Assembly: GCF_001426405.1 (NCBI RefSeq) | Contig: NZ_LMEP01000022.1 | Coordinates: forward strand, 63,363-127,362 | Length of the DNA: 64,000 bases | Source: Streptomyces sp. Root1304 | Lineage (GTDB): Bacteria > Actinomycetota > Actinomycetes > Streptomycetales > Streptomycetaceae | Direction: 5' to 3' | In this document: positions 1 to 8,155 of the stretch, piece after piece | Layout: the number at the start of each line of letters is the position of its first letter | How positions within the stretch are numbered: position 1 is the first letter of the stretch | Program-made: the position numbers and the translations under genes | The notes under the pieces: model-generated | The model's database searches: none | Told to the model about the DNA's origin: nothing | The model's input: only the letters and a program-made list of their open reading frames with translations

Positions 1-5
1 CCACG

Positions 6-49
6 ACGGCAAGGGCCCCGCCACCTCAGGGTGCCGGGGCCCTTGCCGT
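6..49. terminator. Strong hairpin, probable terminator
   Basis: A 14-bp perfect inverted repeat (ACGGCAAGGGCCCC at 6-19, complement at 36-49; a 15th G-C pair at 20/35) closes a loop of about 14 nt. It lies downstream of the leftward polysaccharide deacetylase gene, so it can end that transcript or one entering from outside the window. Confidence 0.7.
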
Positions 50-61
50 ACCCGCGTCGCC

Positions 62-133
62 GGGCCTTCCGTACGCGCAGGGCCTCCCGTGAGCGCGGGG
101 CCTCCCGTACGCGCGGGGCCTCCCGTACGCGCC
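62..133. repeat. Four tandem 18-bp GC-rich repeats
   Basis: Four head-to-tail copies of an 18-bp unit start at 62, 80, 98 and 116; the last two differ only at the final base. They sit between the hairpin at 6-49 and the stop codon of the deacetylase gene. No coding role is apparent. Confidence 0.75.
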
Positions 134-139
134 CCTTCC

Positions 140-1012
140 TCAGCGTCGGGGAACGGTGATCTGGTAGCCCGCGTCGAGGAGTTCGGGCAGATAGCGGCGG
201 AGGGCCGCGACGCTCTGCGAGCGGTTGCCGCCGGCGTCGTGGGAGAGGACGACCGCGCCGGGGGCGGCGCCGTCGACGGCGCGGCGGACGATGGTGTCGG
301 TGCCGGGCTCCGTCCAGTCCAGGGTGTCGACGGTCCAGGCCAGCGGCTCCATGCCGAGTTCGGCGCCGATCTCGAAGGAGTGCCGGTTCCACGCCCCGTA
401 GGGGGCGCGGTACCAGAGCGGCGCCGCCCCCAGGGCCCGTTCGACGACCTCGCTGGTGGAGCCGAGTTCGTCGCGGATGCGGGAGGGCCGCAGCTTGGGG
501 ATCAGGGGGTGGGACCAGGAGTGGTTGCCGACGACGTGCCCGTCCGCGGCCATCTCCCGCAGCAGGTCCTGGTTGTCGACGGCCATCTCCCCGCAGACGA
601 AGAACATCGCCCGGCAGTCGTGCCGGCGCAGGGTCTCCAGGATGGCCGGGGTGTAGCGCGGGTCCGGCCCGTCGTCGAAGGTCAGCACCATGGACCGGCC
701 GACGCCGGACATGCTGAGGAAGGGCCGCTGCCGCACCGGCGGGACCGCGCGCCGGAAGGCCGGGGGCGCGTACGCGGTCATCGGCTGGAGCCGGTACGAG
801 CTGGGGCGCAGCCGCGCGGCCTGCGCCTGGGGTCCGGCGGCCGGACCCGCTCCGGAGCCTCCGCCGCGGGACGGGGGCGCGGCGCCGGGGGCCGCGGGTT
901 CGGGGCCGGAGAGCCGGTCCACCGCGAGGGCTCCGACGGTGACGGTGGCCCCGAGGGCGGCGGCGAGCCGCAGCACCGCCCGACGCCCCTGAGGCATCTG
1001 ATCGTTTTTCAT
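140..1012 (-). CDS. Polysaccharide deacetylase family protein, exported
   Basis: A 290-aa carbohydrate esterase 4 (NodB homology) enzyme expected to remove N- or O-acetyl groups from cell-wall or surface polysaccharide outside the membrane. The first 35 residues form a Tat-like signal (RRAVLR near residue 10, then a hydrophobic stretch), followed by a Pro/Gly/Ala-rich linker to about residue 100. The catalytic domain has the TFDDGPD motif at about 111-117 and the zinc-binding HSWSH at about 164-168. The start is the ATG at 1012; longer readings would run back through the divergent uspA gene at 1103. The natural substrate cannot be told from sequence. Confidence 0.9.
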   Translation of the reverse strand: MKNDQMPQGRRAVLRLAAALGATVTVGALAVDRLSGPEPAAPGAAPPSRGGGSGAGPAAGPQAQAARLRPSSYRLQPMTAYAPPAFRRAVPPVRQRPFLSMSGVGRSMVLTFDDGPDPRYTPAILETLRRHDCRAMFFVCGEMAVDNQDLLREMAADGHVVGNHSWSHPLIPKLRPSRIRDELGSTSEVVERALGAAPLWYRAPYGAWNRHSFEIGAELGMEPLAWTVDTLDWTEPGTDTIVRRAVDGAAPGAVVLSHDAGGNRSQSVAALRRYLPELLDAGYQITVPRR

Positions 1013-1102
1013 GACCAATGGTTCGTACGGATGGGGGTCCGCGCAGCTCACCGACACCGGCCACCCGTCCGAAAGCACTCGATGAGCCGATAGCCTCCCG
1101 GG

Positions 1103-1564
1103 GTGACCGAACAGCAGCCCGGCCGGTTCGAACGCGGTACCGACGGCCCGAAAGTGATCATGGCGGGGGTCGACGGCTCCGCCTCCTCCCTGCGCGCGAC
1201 GGCGTACGCGGCGGGGCTCGCCCGGCGCCAGAACGCGCTGCTCGCGCTCGTGTACGTCCAGCCGGTGATCGCGGCGGGGGCGGCGATGGGCGTGGCCCTG
1301 AGCGGGACCACGGAGGAGATCGCGGAAGGGCTCGTGGCGGAGATCCGGACCTCCGCCGAGCGGGTGAAGGACCTCTGGCGGATCCGGTGGGAGTTCCACA
1401 CCTTCCGGGGCGACGCCTACGCGGGCCTGGTCCAGGCGGCCGGGGAGCTGAAGGCGGACGCCGTGGTGGTGGGCGCCTCCGAGTCGGCGGGACACCGGTT
1501 CATGGGCTCGGTGGCGGTCCGGCTGGTGAAGGCGGGCCGCTGGCCGGTCACCGTCGTACCGTGA
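1103..1564 (+). CDS. Universal stress protein (UspA family)
   Basis: A 153-aa cytoplasmic single-domain Usp protein. It shows the N-terminal strand with VDGS and the C-terminal nucleotide-binding pattern VVVGAS followed by HRFMGSVAVRLV, which is characteristic of ATP-binding Usp proteins. The gene starts with GTG 90 bp from the divergently oriented deacetylase start, so the two promoters share 1013-1102. The specific stress role is unknown. Confidence 0.88.
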   Translation: MTEQQPGRFERGTDGPKVIMAGVDGSASSLRATAYAAGLARRQNALLALVYVQPVIAAGAAMGVALSGTTEEIAEGLVAEIRTSAERVKDLWRIRWEFHTFRGDAYAGLVQAAGELKADAVVVGASESAGHRFMGSVAVRLVKAGRWPVTVVP

Positions 1565-1570
1565 CCGGCC

Positions 1571-1595
1571 GCCCTGCCGCGGGGCGTGGCAGGGC
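1571..1595. terminator. Bidirectional hairpin between convergent genes
   Basis: GCCCTGCC at 1571-1578 pairs with GGCAGGGC at 1588-1595 around a 9-nt loop. It fills the 30-bp gap between the uspA stop and the stop of the convergent capA-like gene, so it probably serves both. Confidence 0.6.
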
Positions 1596-2797
1596 TACTT
1601 GCCCATCACCAGCCCGTCCCCGGCCGCGCCCCTGCTGAGCACCACCTGCCGGATCGTGTCGCGGATGTCCGACCGGTTCTGCGAGGTCCCGTCGTCGGCG
1701 CCGAGGTTCACCACCCGGCCGCGGCCGGTGTCGAACCACTGGGGCACGAACTCGGCCCGGGTGACCTCCCAGCGCGCGCCGGGGGTCCGGGGCGGGGCGA
1801 AGGTGAAGCGGCCGATGCTGCCCTGGTTGCCGCGCGGGTCGAACGCGCCCTCGTGGTTGATCATGTCCCCGGCGATCTGGTCCCCCATCCCGTAGACGAC
1901 CCAGGTCCCGTTGACCTTCTCGTACGCCTGCGGGACATGGGCGTGGGTGCCGATGATCAGGTCGATGTCGGGGCGTCCACCGCTCTGCGAGGCGGTGAGC
2001 GCGCGGCCCAGGGAGAGCTGCCGCTCGTCGGGTTCGGTCTGCCACTCGGTGCCCCAGTGGACGCTGACCACGACCACGTCGGCGCCGGCCGCGCGGGCGG
2101 CGCGCGCGTCGGCGATCACCTTCCGCTCGTCGAGCAGCTGGACCGCCCAGGGCTGCCCCTCGGGCAGCGGATAGCCGTTGGTGTCGTACGTGTAGGCGAG
2201 CTGGGCCACGGTGGCACCGCCGGCCTTGAGCAGGGTGGGCTTCGCCGCCTCCGCCGCCGTACGGGCCGATCCGGCGTGCCGTACGCCGGCCCGGTCGAGG
2301 GCGTCCAGGGTGCGGCCGAGGCCGTCCGCGCCGTCGTCCAGGGTGTGGTTGGAGGCGGTGGAGCAGGAGTCGTAGCCGGTGGCCTTGAGCGCGGCGGCGA
2401 CCTCGGGGGGCGACTTGAACGCGGGGTATCCGGTGTAGGGCCCGCCGTCCTTCCCGTACACGGTCTCCATGTGGCAGATGGCCAGGTCGGCGCCGGAGAC
2501 GACGGACTTCACCCCGGCGAACATGGGGGCGAAGTCGTAGCCGTCGCCCTCGGAGTCCTCCGCGGCCCGGCGGATGATCGAGTCGTGCGGGAGGACGTCT
2601 CCGGAGGCGACGAGGGTGAACCCGGTGGGCGCGGAGGCGCCGCCGGGGGCCGCGGTCGGGGCGGCGGGGCCCGTCCGCGCGGCTTGGGAGGTGGGGGCGC
2701 CGCCGGTCGGAGCGGGCCCCCCGGCGCAGCCGGTCGCCGCCGCGAGCAGGACGGCGGCGAGGGCCGCCACCGCCGCGGGTCTCGAACGTGAGGTCAT
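1595..2797 (-). CDS. CapA-family (PGA_cap) metallophosphatase-like lipoprotein
   Basis: A 400-aa extracellular lipoprotein of the CapA/PgsA poly-gamma-glutamate capsule family, a calcineurin-like fold. The signal peptide ends in an ATGC lipobox (Cys about 24), followed by an Ala/Gly/Pro linker. The core has VASGDVLPH, a CHMETVYG region, ASNHTLD and VSVHWGTEW, with GTHAHVPQ late in the domain; these are the usual metal and substrate residues. The start is the ATG at 2797, with a GGGGGAG element just upstream. Streptomyces make many such lone CapA proteins without a capsule operon, so a capsule role is not implied. Confidence 0.88.
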   Translation of the reverse strand: MTSRSRPAAVAALAAVLLAAATGCAGGPAPTGGAPTSQAARTGPAAPTAAPGGASAPTGFTLVASGDVLPHDSIIRRAAEDSEGDGYDFAPMFAGVKSVVSGADLAICHMETVYGKDGGPYTGYPAFKSPPEVAAALKATGYDSCSTASNHTLDDGADGLGRTLDALDRAGVRHAGSARTAAEAAKPTLLKAGGATVAQLAYTYDTNGYPLPEGQPWAVQLLDERKVIADARAARAAGADVVVVSVHWGTEWQTEPDERQLSLGRALTASQSGGRPDIDLIIGTHAHVPQAYEKVNGTWVVYGMGDQIAGDMINHEGAFDPRGNQGSIGRFTFAPPRTPGARWEVTRAEFVPQWFDTGRGRVVNLGADDGTSQNRSDIRDTIRQVVLSRGAAGDGLVMGK

Positions 2798-3056
2798 GTG
2801 CGGCACTCCCCCGATTCGTGGGATGAACATGTGTTCACACGAATTGATCTCTCGGGAAAGCCCCAGTCAAGGGTCAAGGCCGCACAAGCCCACGAACCCC
2901 GCTGAAACGGACGCAGTGACTCCGGCTGACCGCTCGCCGTGCCGTTCGCCGCTCGGTGCGACCGTTCGTCGCAGACCGGTGTCCGTTCTCTGTCGCCGGC
3001 TCTTCCGGATGCGCTCGTATACGCCCCGGACGACGAGCGCGGGAGAGGCGGGAAGC

Positions 3057-3614
3057 ATGACGACGGCGACCACCGACGAACGGACCCTCGAGGAGCTCCA
3101 GCGGGACCACGGCCCCGCACTGCTCTCCTTCCTGCTCGGGCTCACCTACGGGGACCGCCAGCGGGCCGAGGACCTCGCCCAGGAGACCCTGGTACGGGCC
3201 TGGCTCCACCCCGAGGCCTTCGACGGCCCCTACGGGTCGATGCGCCCCTGGCTCTTCACCGTGGCCCGGCGCCTCGCCATCGACGCCCGGCGCTCACGCC
3301 TCGCCCGGCCCGCCGAGATCGGCGACGGCGTCCTCGCCGTCACCCCCGACCCCGCCGACGCCACCGCCTCCGCCGAGGCGGCCCTCGACGTGCGGGCGGC
3401 GGTCCGCGAGCTGAGCCCCGAGCACCGCGCGGTCCTCGTCCGGCTCTACTTCCACGGCCTCACCGTCAACGAGGCCGCCGTCGAACTCGGCATCCCCGCG
3501 GGCACGGTGAAGTCCCGGTCCCACTACGCGCTGCGCCAGCTCGGCCGGTCGCTGCCGGGCTACCGGCCGCGCCGCGCACCCGTTGCCCGGCCCCACGCCG
3601 GGGCCGCACAATGA
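3057..3614 (+). CDS. ECF-type sigma-70 factor
   Basis: A 185-aa sigma factor with region 2 at about residues 10-85 (YGDRQRAEDLAQETLVRAW; MRPWLFTVARRLAIDARR) and region 4 at about 110-170 (LSPEHRAVLVRLYFHGLTVNEAA, GIPAGTVKSR, YALRQL helix-turn-helix). The start is the ATG at 3057; longer in-frame readings lack a ribosome binding site and overlap the capA gene. Related sigL-type genes are usually followed by a zinc-finger anti-sigma gene; here the next gene is a thioesterase 4 bp after the stop, so the partner, if any, is elsewhere. Confidence 0.92.
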   Translation: MTTATTDERTLEELQRDHGPALLSFLLGLTYGDRQRAEDLAQETLVRAWLHPEAFDGPYGSMRPWLFTVARRLAIDARRSRLARPAEIGDGVLAVTPDPADATASAEAALDVRAAVRELSPEHRAVLVRLYFHGLTVNEAAVELGIPAGTVKSRSHYALRQLGRSLPGYRPRRAPVARPHAGAAQ

Positions 3615-3618
3615 CCGC

Positions 3619-4032
3619 GTGACTCTGACGATCGCCGCCGCGGAACAGCTGCTCGCCGACAACTTCGCCCCCTGGGTGCTCGATCTCGGCCTCACGGTCG
3701 CCGCCGTCGACGGCCAGGAGGCCGTGCTGCGGCTCCCCTGGTCGGACCGGCTCGCCCGGGAGGGCGGCGGGCTCTCGGGACAGGCGCTGATGGCCGCCGC
3801 CGACACCGCCACGGTCGTCGCGGTCGCCGCGTCCCGGGGCGGTTTCGTACCGATGACCACCGTCCAGCAGTCCATCAGCTTCCAGCGGGCGGTCGTCGGC
3901 GCCGATGTGCTGGTGCGGGCCCGGCTCACCAAGACGGGGAAGCGGATGGCCTTCGCCGACATCACCATGACCGCCGAGGGAACCGAGGAGACGGCCGCCC
4001 ACGCGACCGCCGTGTACGCGCTGCTCGGCTGA
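3619..4032 (+). CDS. PaaI-family hotdog thioesterase
   Basis: A 137-aa hotdog-fold acyl-CoA thioesterase-like protein. It shows the PaaI pattern: GGGLSGQALMAAADTA for the central helix, MTTVQQSISFQRAV for the next strand, then DVLVRARLTKTGKRMAFADI. GTG at 3619, 4 bp after the sigma factor stop, was chosen because the only earlier start lies inside that gene and adds a low-complexity leader. The tight spacing suggests co-transcription with the sigma factor. The acyl-CoA substrate is unknown. Confidence 0.85.
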   Translation: MTLTIAAAEQLLADNFAPWVLDLGLTVAAVDGQEAVLRLPWSDRLAREGGGLSGQALMAAADTATVVAVAASRGGFVPMTTVQQSISFQRAVVGADVLVRARLTKTGKRMAFADITMTAEGTEETAAHATAVYALLG

Positions 4033-4133
4033 CGAACCGACGGCCGCCGGGCTGTCGTACCCCTGTGGCAGGGTGAACCGCGGACGGGAGATCCCGTCCG
4101 CGACGAAGCCCCGGAACTCCCAGGGAGCAGCAC

Positions 4134-6212
4134 GTGAACAGCCCCGACACCGCCCCGGCCGGTGGCCGTACGCCGACGGCGCACTCGGACCTCGCCGCCG
4201 TCACGGCCTGGTGGCGGGGGCTCGGCGGCGAGGGCTTCCTCGTGCTGCCGCCGCCGGGCCGGAGCCGCTACACCCAGTCCGACGGGCACGAGGACGCCGC
4301 CGAACTGCGGGCGACCCGGGGGCTCACCGACCCCACCTCCTTCGCGTACTGGCACTGGCAGTCCCACGGGCGGGCCTTCGACCGCACCGGCGCGCTCACC
4401 GGCGAGCTGCTGCTGCACTGGGGCGGCGACCACGCCACGGTCGCCGCCGGGCTGGGCGAGGGACCGGCCGGGTTCCGGGTCGTCGACCGCGGGCCGCAGG
4501 GCGCGTTCTCGCTCGACCGGATCACCCACCGGGACGAGGCGGGCCTGCCCGACCCCCTGGACCACGACGGCGTCCGCCAGTTCCTCGGAGCGCTCGACGA
4601 GCCGGTGGACCGCAGCACCCCCGACTTCCGGTACCGGCCGCTGTCCCCGGCCGAGGCCGAGTGGCTCCACGAGCGGCTGCGCGACCCCCTGGACCTCTCC
4701 GCCGCGACCCGGTTCGCGGTCTCCCTGGAGCGTCGGGACGCGCTGACGCCCGACGAGACCGCACGGCTGCTGCACGCCTGGCGGGAGGAGTGCGACGGGC
4801 GGCTCCGCGAGTGGGAGGGCTGGAAGGAGGTGCTCCACGCACTGCTGCGCCACGGCGACGAGCAGGCGTGGGAGCTGGCCGCCGCCCTCGGGTCCCGGAC
4901 GTCGGATGTGCTGTCCCGGGTGCCGTCCGCGCGCGGTCTCGCCTTCGTACGGGACACCGCGCTCGGCGGCGACCGGGGCGCGGTCCGCGCCTGGCTGGTG
5001 CTGCACCGGTCGCTCCACGAGCCCGACGCGGTACGGGCCGCGGTCGCCCTCGCCGCCGAACTGGCCGCGCACGACGCGCCGGAGGACTCCCTGCGCGCGC
5101 TGCACCAGGCGCTGGTCTCGAACGTCACGGCCGACTGGCGACGGGAGACAGGCGCGAAGTACCGCGAGGGCCGGACCCACTCCGCCCTCGCCTCGGTCCG
5201 CTTCAGCACCGACGAACGGCTTCCGCGCGCCCTGCGCGTGCTCGCCGCCGACGCGGCCCGCGACCAGGTGGGGGTCCTGCGGGAGGAGGCGCTCCGGCCG
5301 GACCGCTCCGAGCTCGCCGGCGTCGCCGTCGCCGAGGCGCTGGCCCTCCTGGACCGCCACGACGCCGCCCGGGAGGAACTCCTCGCCGGCACCGGCCCCG
5401 ATCTCACCGCCTACGAGGGCAGGTTGAGGGACGCGTTGCCGCGGTACCGGACGCTCACCGACGCCGACATCCGCTGGCTGCGGGAGCGCGTGGCCGACCC
5501 GGCGACCGACCTGCAGGGGCTCGGTTTCTGCCTCGAACTCCTGGTCTCCCACGGCGAAGCCGGGCCGGCCGAGGTCGAGGCCCTGGTGCCCCGCCGGATG
5601 AAGGACCTCACCAAGAAGTACCGGACCACGTACACCGACTGGCGCCACCCCCTCGTCACCCTCACCTGTCTCGCCCTCGACCTGGACCATCCGGCGGCGG
5701 CGAAGCTGGTCTCCTGGTGGAACAGGGCCCGGCCGCTCTGGAAGGACGAGCTGCGCCCCCTCACCCACCTCGGCGCCCCGGACGAGGCCAAGGCCGCCGA
5801 GCTGTGGAAGCTCGTCACCGCGCAGGCGCACGACGTGGGCCAGCTGATGACCTGGGTACTGGTCCGGGCCCGCCTCGACGGCGAGCATCCGCTGCTCGTG
5901 GCCGACCGGCTGCTCGGCACCGGCCACGCGCCCGACCACGTCCTGCACCGGGTGCTGATCGGGGTGGCCGACCCGCGCCAGCCGCTCTGGCACTACAGCG
6001 TCTGCTCCCGCACCCGCGGCTGGTGGCAGCGCGCCGTGGAGGTCGCCGAGCACCCGGACCTCTCCCCCGAGGCCCGTGCGATCGGCCTGCGGGCCGCCCG
6101 CGCACACCAGTTGGTCCGCAGCCCGGAAGCGCTGGCCCCCGCGCCGACCGGGGCCGAGCGGGCGGCGGCCCTGGCCTGGATCGAGCGGCACACCGCCGAG
6201 GTCCCTTCGTAG
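4134..6212 (+). CDS. Large hypothetical protein of unknown function
   Basis: A 692-aa protein I do not assign to a named family. It is rich in acidic and Arg residues, has no signal peptide or membrane segment, and is largely helical in look with many Leu/Ala repeats, like an alpha-solenoid (HEAT-like) protein. A Trp-rich N-terminal region (AYWHWQSHGRAF) precedes the helical part. It starts with GTG at 4134 behind an AGGGAG element. Coding bias is typical of the neighbourhood, which supports a real gene. Cytoplasmic location is inferred from the lack of targeting signals. Confidence 0.75.
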   Translation: MNSPDTAPAGGRTPTAHSDLAAVTAWWRGLGGEGFLVLPPPGRSRYTQSDGHEDAAELRATRGLTDPTSFAYWHWQSHGRAFDRTGALTGELLLHWGGDHATVAAGLGEGPAGFRVVDRGPQGAFSLDRITHRDEAGLPDPLDHDGVRQFLGALDEPVDRSTPDFRYRPLSPAEAEWLHERLRDPLDLSAATRFAVSLERRDALTPDETARLLHAWREECDGRLREWEGWKEVLHALLRHGDEQAWELAAALGSRTSDVLSRVPSARGLAFVRDTALGGDRGAVRAWLVLHRSLHEPDAVRAAVALAAELAAHDAPEDSLRALHQALVSNVTADWRRETGAKYREGRTHSALASVRFSTDERLPRALRVLAADAARDQVGVLREEALRPDRSELAGVAVAEALALLDRHDAAREELLAGTGPDLTAYEGRLRDALPRYRTLTDADIRWLRERVADPATDLQGLGFCLELLVSHGEAGPAEVEALVPRRMKDLTKKYRTTYTDWRHPLVTLTCLALDLDHPAAAKLVSWWNRARPLWKDELRPLTHLGAPDEAKAAELWKLVTAQAHDVGQLMTWVLVRARLDGEHPLLVADRLLGTGHAPDHVLHRVLIGVADPRQPLWHYSVCSRTRGWWQRAVEVAEHPDLSPEARAIGLRAARAHQLVRSPEALAPAPTGAERAAALAWIERHTAEVPS

Positions 6213-6411
6213 CGGCGCCGACCGGCCCGGCCGGACCTCGGACGCCGCTCCGGGACCCGTACACCTCATCCGCACCACCGGTACCGATCCGGCCGGGAAA
6301 CGTATCCGAAACCACACGGGCGAGTTGAGCAAAGCGGGACACGCGGGCGCCCTTCTCGGAGGAAGCTCTCCCCGGGTCCCGCACATCCGGGTCCCCGATC
6401 TCCGGGAGAAG

Positions 6412-6918
6412 GTGGGAGCGTTGCTGCCCGAGAGTACGAACGGCGCCGGCGGCACGAGCGGTGGCGGTCTCGCCGTACCGATGGCCTGGCTGTGCGCCGA
6501 GTACCTGGCCGACGAGGTGCTGCGGGCCGCCGCGCTCGTGGCGCCCGGCTCGCTGGAGTACCGGGCGGGACTCCAGGCGCTCGCCCTCACCGTCCACCTC
6601 GTGGAGGAGCCCGATGGGCCGAGGGGCGGCCGGGCCGACGGGCGGACCGACGAGTGGCTGCGCCACACGGCGTACGACCGGCCCTGGCCGCCCTGGGTCG
6701 AGGAGCGGCTCGCCGCCCGGCGTACGGCCGGTGGCGGCACCCCCGACCTGGCGCTCGCCGAGACCGCCTGGCGGAGCCTGCGGGACACCTGGGTGCGCGC
6801 CGCCGACCTCGACGGCAGGGCCGACCCCGAGTCCCCCGTCGACGAGGACGAGCAGATCTGGCTTCCCGCCTGGAAGCTCGGCCTGCCGCTCGCGCATCTC
6901 TCGCTGCATCTGCGCTGA
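6412..6918 (+). CDS. Hypothetical protein, about 168 aa
   Basis: A small acidic cytoplasmic protein of unrecognised family. The body has MAWLCAEYLADEVLRAAAL, then a Trp-containing segment (YDRPWPPWVEERLAARR) and an acidic tail region (PVDEDEQIWLPAW). The reading frame is open from 6076, but the upstream part overlaps the preceding gene and looks non-coding. GTG at 6412 behind GGGAGAA is my choice; TTG at 6421 or ATG at 6481 are alternatives. Confidence 0.6.
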   Translation: MGALLPESTNGAGGTSGGGLAVPMAWLCAEYLADEVLRAAALVAPGSLEYRAGLQALALTVHLVEEPDGPRGGRADGRTDEWLRHTAYDRPWPPWVEERLAARRTAGGGTPDLALAETAWRSLRDTWVRAADLDGRADPESPVDEDEQIWLPAWKLGLPLAHLSLHLR

Positions 6919-6946
6919 GCGGCCTCCGGAGCAGGGCCCGGGCCGG

Positions 6947-8155
6947 TCAGGGTACCGAACGGTGCACGCCCGGACGGTACTTGGGGACGCGCACGGTCAC
7001 CTTCATGCCCGCCCCGACACCCGTCTCGATGACGAGCCCGTACTCCGCCCCGTACACCTGGCGCAGCCTCTCGTCCACGTTGGAGAGGCCGATGCCCGAG
7101 CCCGCCGGATGCTCCCCGCGCAGGACCGCCCGCAGCAGTTCCGGGTCCATGCCGATGCCGTCGTCCTCGACGGTCACCACGGCCTCCGCGCCCGCGTCCC
7201 GGGCGGCGATGGTGACCCGGCAGCCCCGCTCCCGGTCCTGGAGGCCGTGCTTCACCGCGTTCTCCACCAGGGGCTGGAGGCAGAGGAAGGGCAGCGCCAC
7301 CGGAAGCACCTCGGGGGCGATCTGGAGCGTCACCTTGAGCCGGTCGCCGAAGCGCGCCCCCGCCAGCGCCAAGTACTGCTCAACCGAGCGCAGTTCGTCG
7401 GCCAGCTGGGCGAACTCGCCGTGCCTGCGGAAGGAGTAGCGGGTGAAGTCGGCGAACTCCAGGAGGAGTTCCCGGGCCTGCTCGGGGTCGGTGCGGACGA
7501 ACGAGGCGATGGCCGCGAGGGAGTTGAAGATGAAGTGCGGGGAGATCTGGGCGCGCAGTGCACGGATCTCGGCCTCGACGATCCGGGTCCGCGAGCGGTC
7601 CAGCTCGGCCAGTTCCAGCTGCACGGAGGCCCAGCGGGCGACTTCGGTGGCGGCCCGCACCAGGACGGCCGACTCCCGCGAGCCGTAGGCGACGAGCGCG
7701 CCGAGCACCCCGTCCTCCCCGGTGAGCGGGGCGATCACCGCCCAGCGCAGCGGGCAGGCCGGGTCGGCGCAGCCGGTGGGCGCGGACCGGCTGCGTCCCG
7801 ACTCCAGGGTGTCGGCCGCCTGTTGAGGGACGTGCGCCCGGTGGTGTTCCTCGCCGGGCCCGTCCCAGGCGAGGACCGCGCCCCGGTCGGTGAGGCAGAG
7901 CGCCTCCGTGCCGAGCAGCGAGCGAAGGGTCCCCGCGGCCTTGCGGGCGGTCTCCTCGGTGAGTCCGGCCCGGAGCGGCGGGGCGGCGAGCGAGGCGGTG
8001 TGCAGGGTGTGGAAGGTGGCCCGCTCGACGGGAGTGCCGAGGTCGGGGTCGGCGGCGCGTCCGCCGCGCCGGGCGGCGTACCGGCCGAGGACGAAGCCGA
8101 CGGCGAGCAGCACCGCCCCGGCGGCGGTCGCGGCGGCGAGGACGATGCCGTTCAC
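6947..8155 (-). CDS. LytS-type sensor histidine kinase
   Basis: A 402-aa membrane-anchored kinase. One N-terminal transmembrane helix (about residues 5-25) is followed by a GAF-like sensory domain (about 50-200), the His_kinase segment with the phospho-acceptor in QISPHFIFNSL (about 210-225), and a HATPase_c domain with VENAVKHGL, EDDGIGMD and GSGIGLSNV. GTG at 8155 overlaps the symporter stop by 4 bp, so it is translated with that gene. With the LytTR regulator four genes upstream on the same strand it makes a two-component system, probably sensing the symporter substrate. Confidence 0.9.
   Translation of the reverse strand: MNGIVLAAATAAGAVLLAVGFVLGRYAARRGGRAADPDLGTPVERATFHTLHTASLAAPPLRAGLTEETARKAAGTLRSLLGTEALCLTDRGAVLAWDGPGEEHHRAHVPQQAADTLESGRSRSAPTGCADPACPLRWAVIAPLTGEDGVLGALVAYGSRESAVLVRAATEVARWASVQLELAELDRSRTRIVEAEIRALRAQISPHFIFNSLAAIASFVRTDPEQARELLLEFADFTRYSFRRHGEFAQLADELRSVEQYLALAGARFGDRLKVTLQIAPEVLPVALPFLCLQPLVENAVKHGLQDRERGCRVTIAARDAGAEAVVTVEDDGIGMDPELLRAVLRGEHPAGSGIGLSNVDERLRQVYGAEYGLVIETGVGAGMKVTVRVPKYRPGVHRSVP

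Noticed and set aside
3294..6788. A 1164-codon open frame on the minus strand
   Set aside because: It is antisense to the sigma factor, thioesterase and the 692-aa gene; its Arg/Gly/Pro-rich translation has no domain and reflects high GC content.
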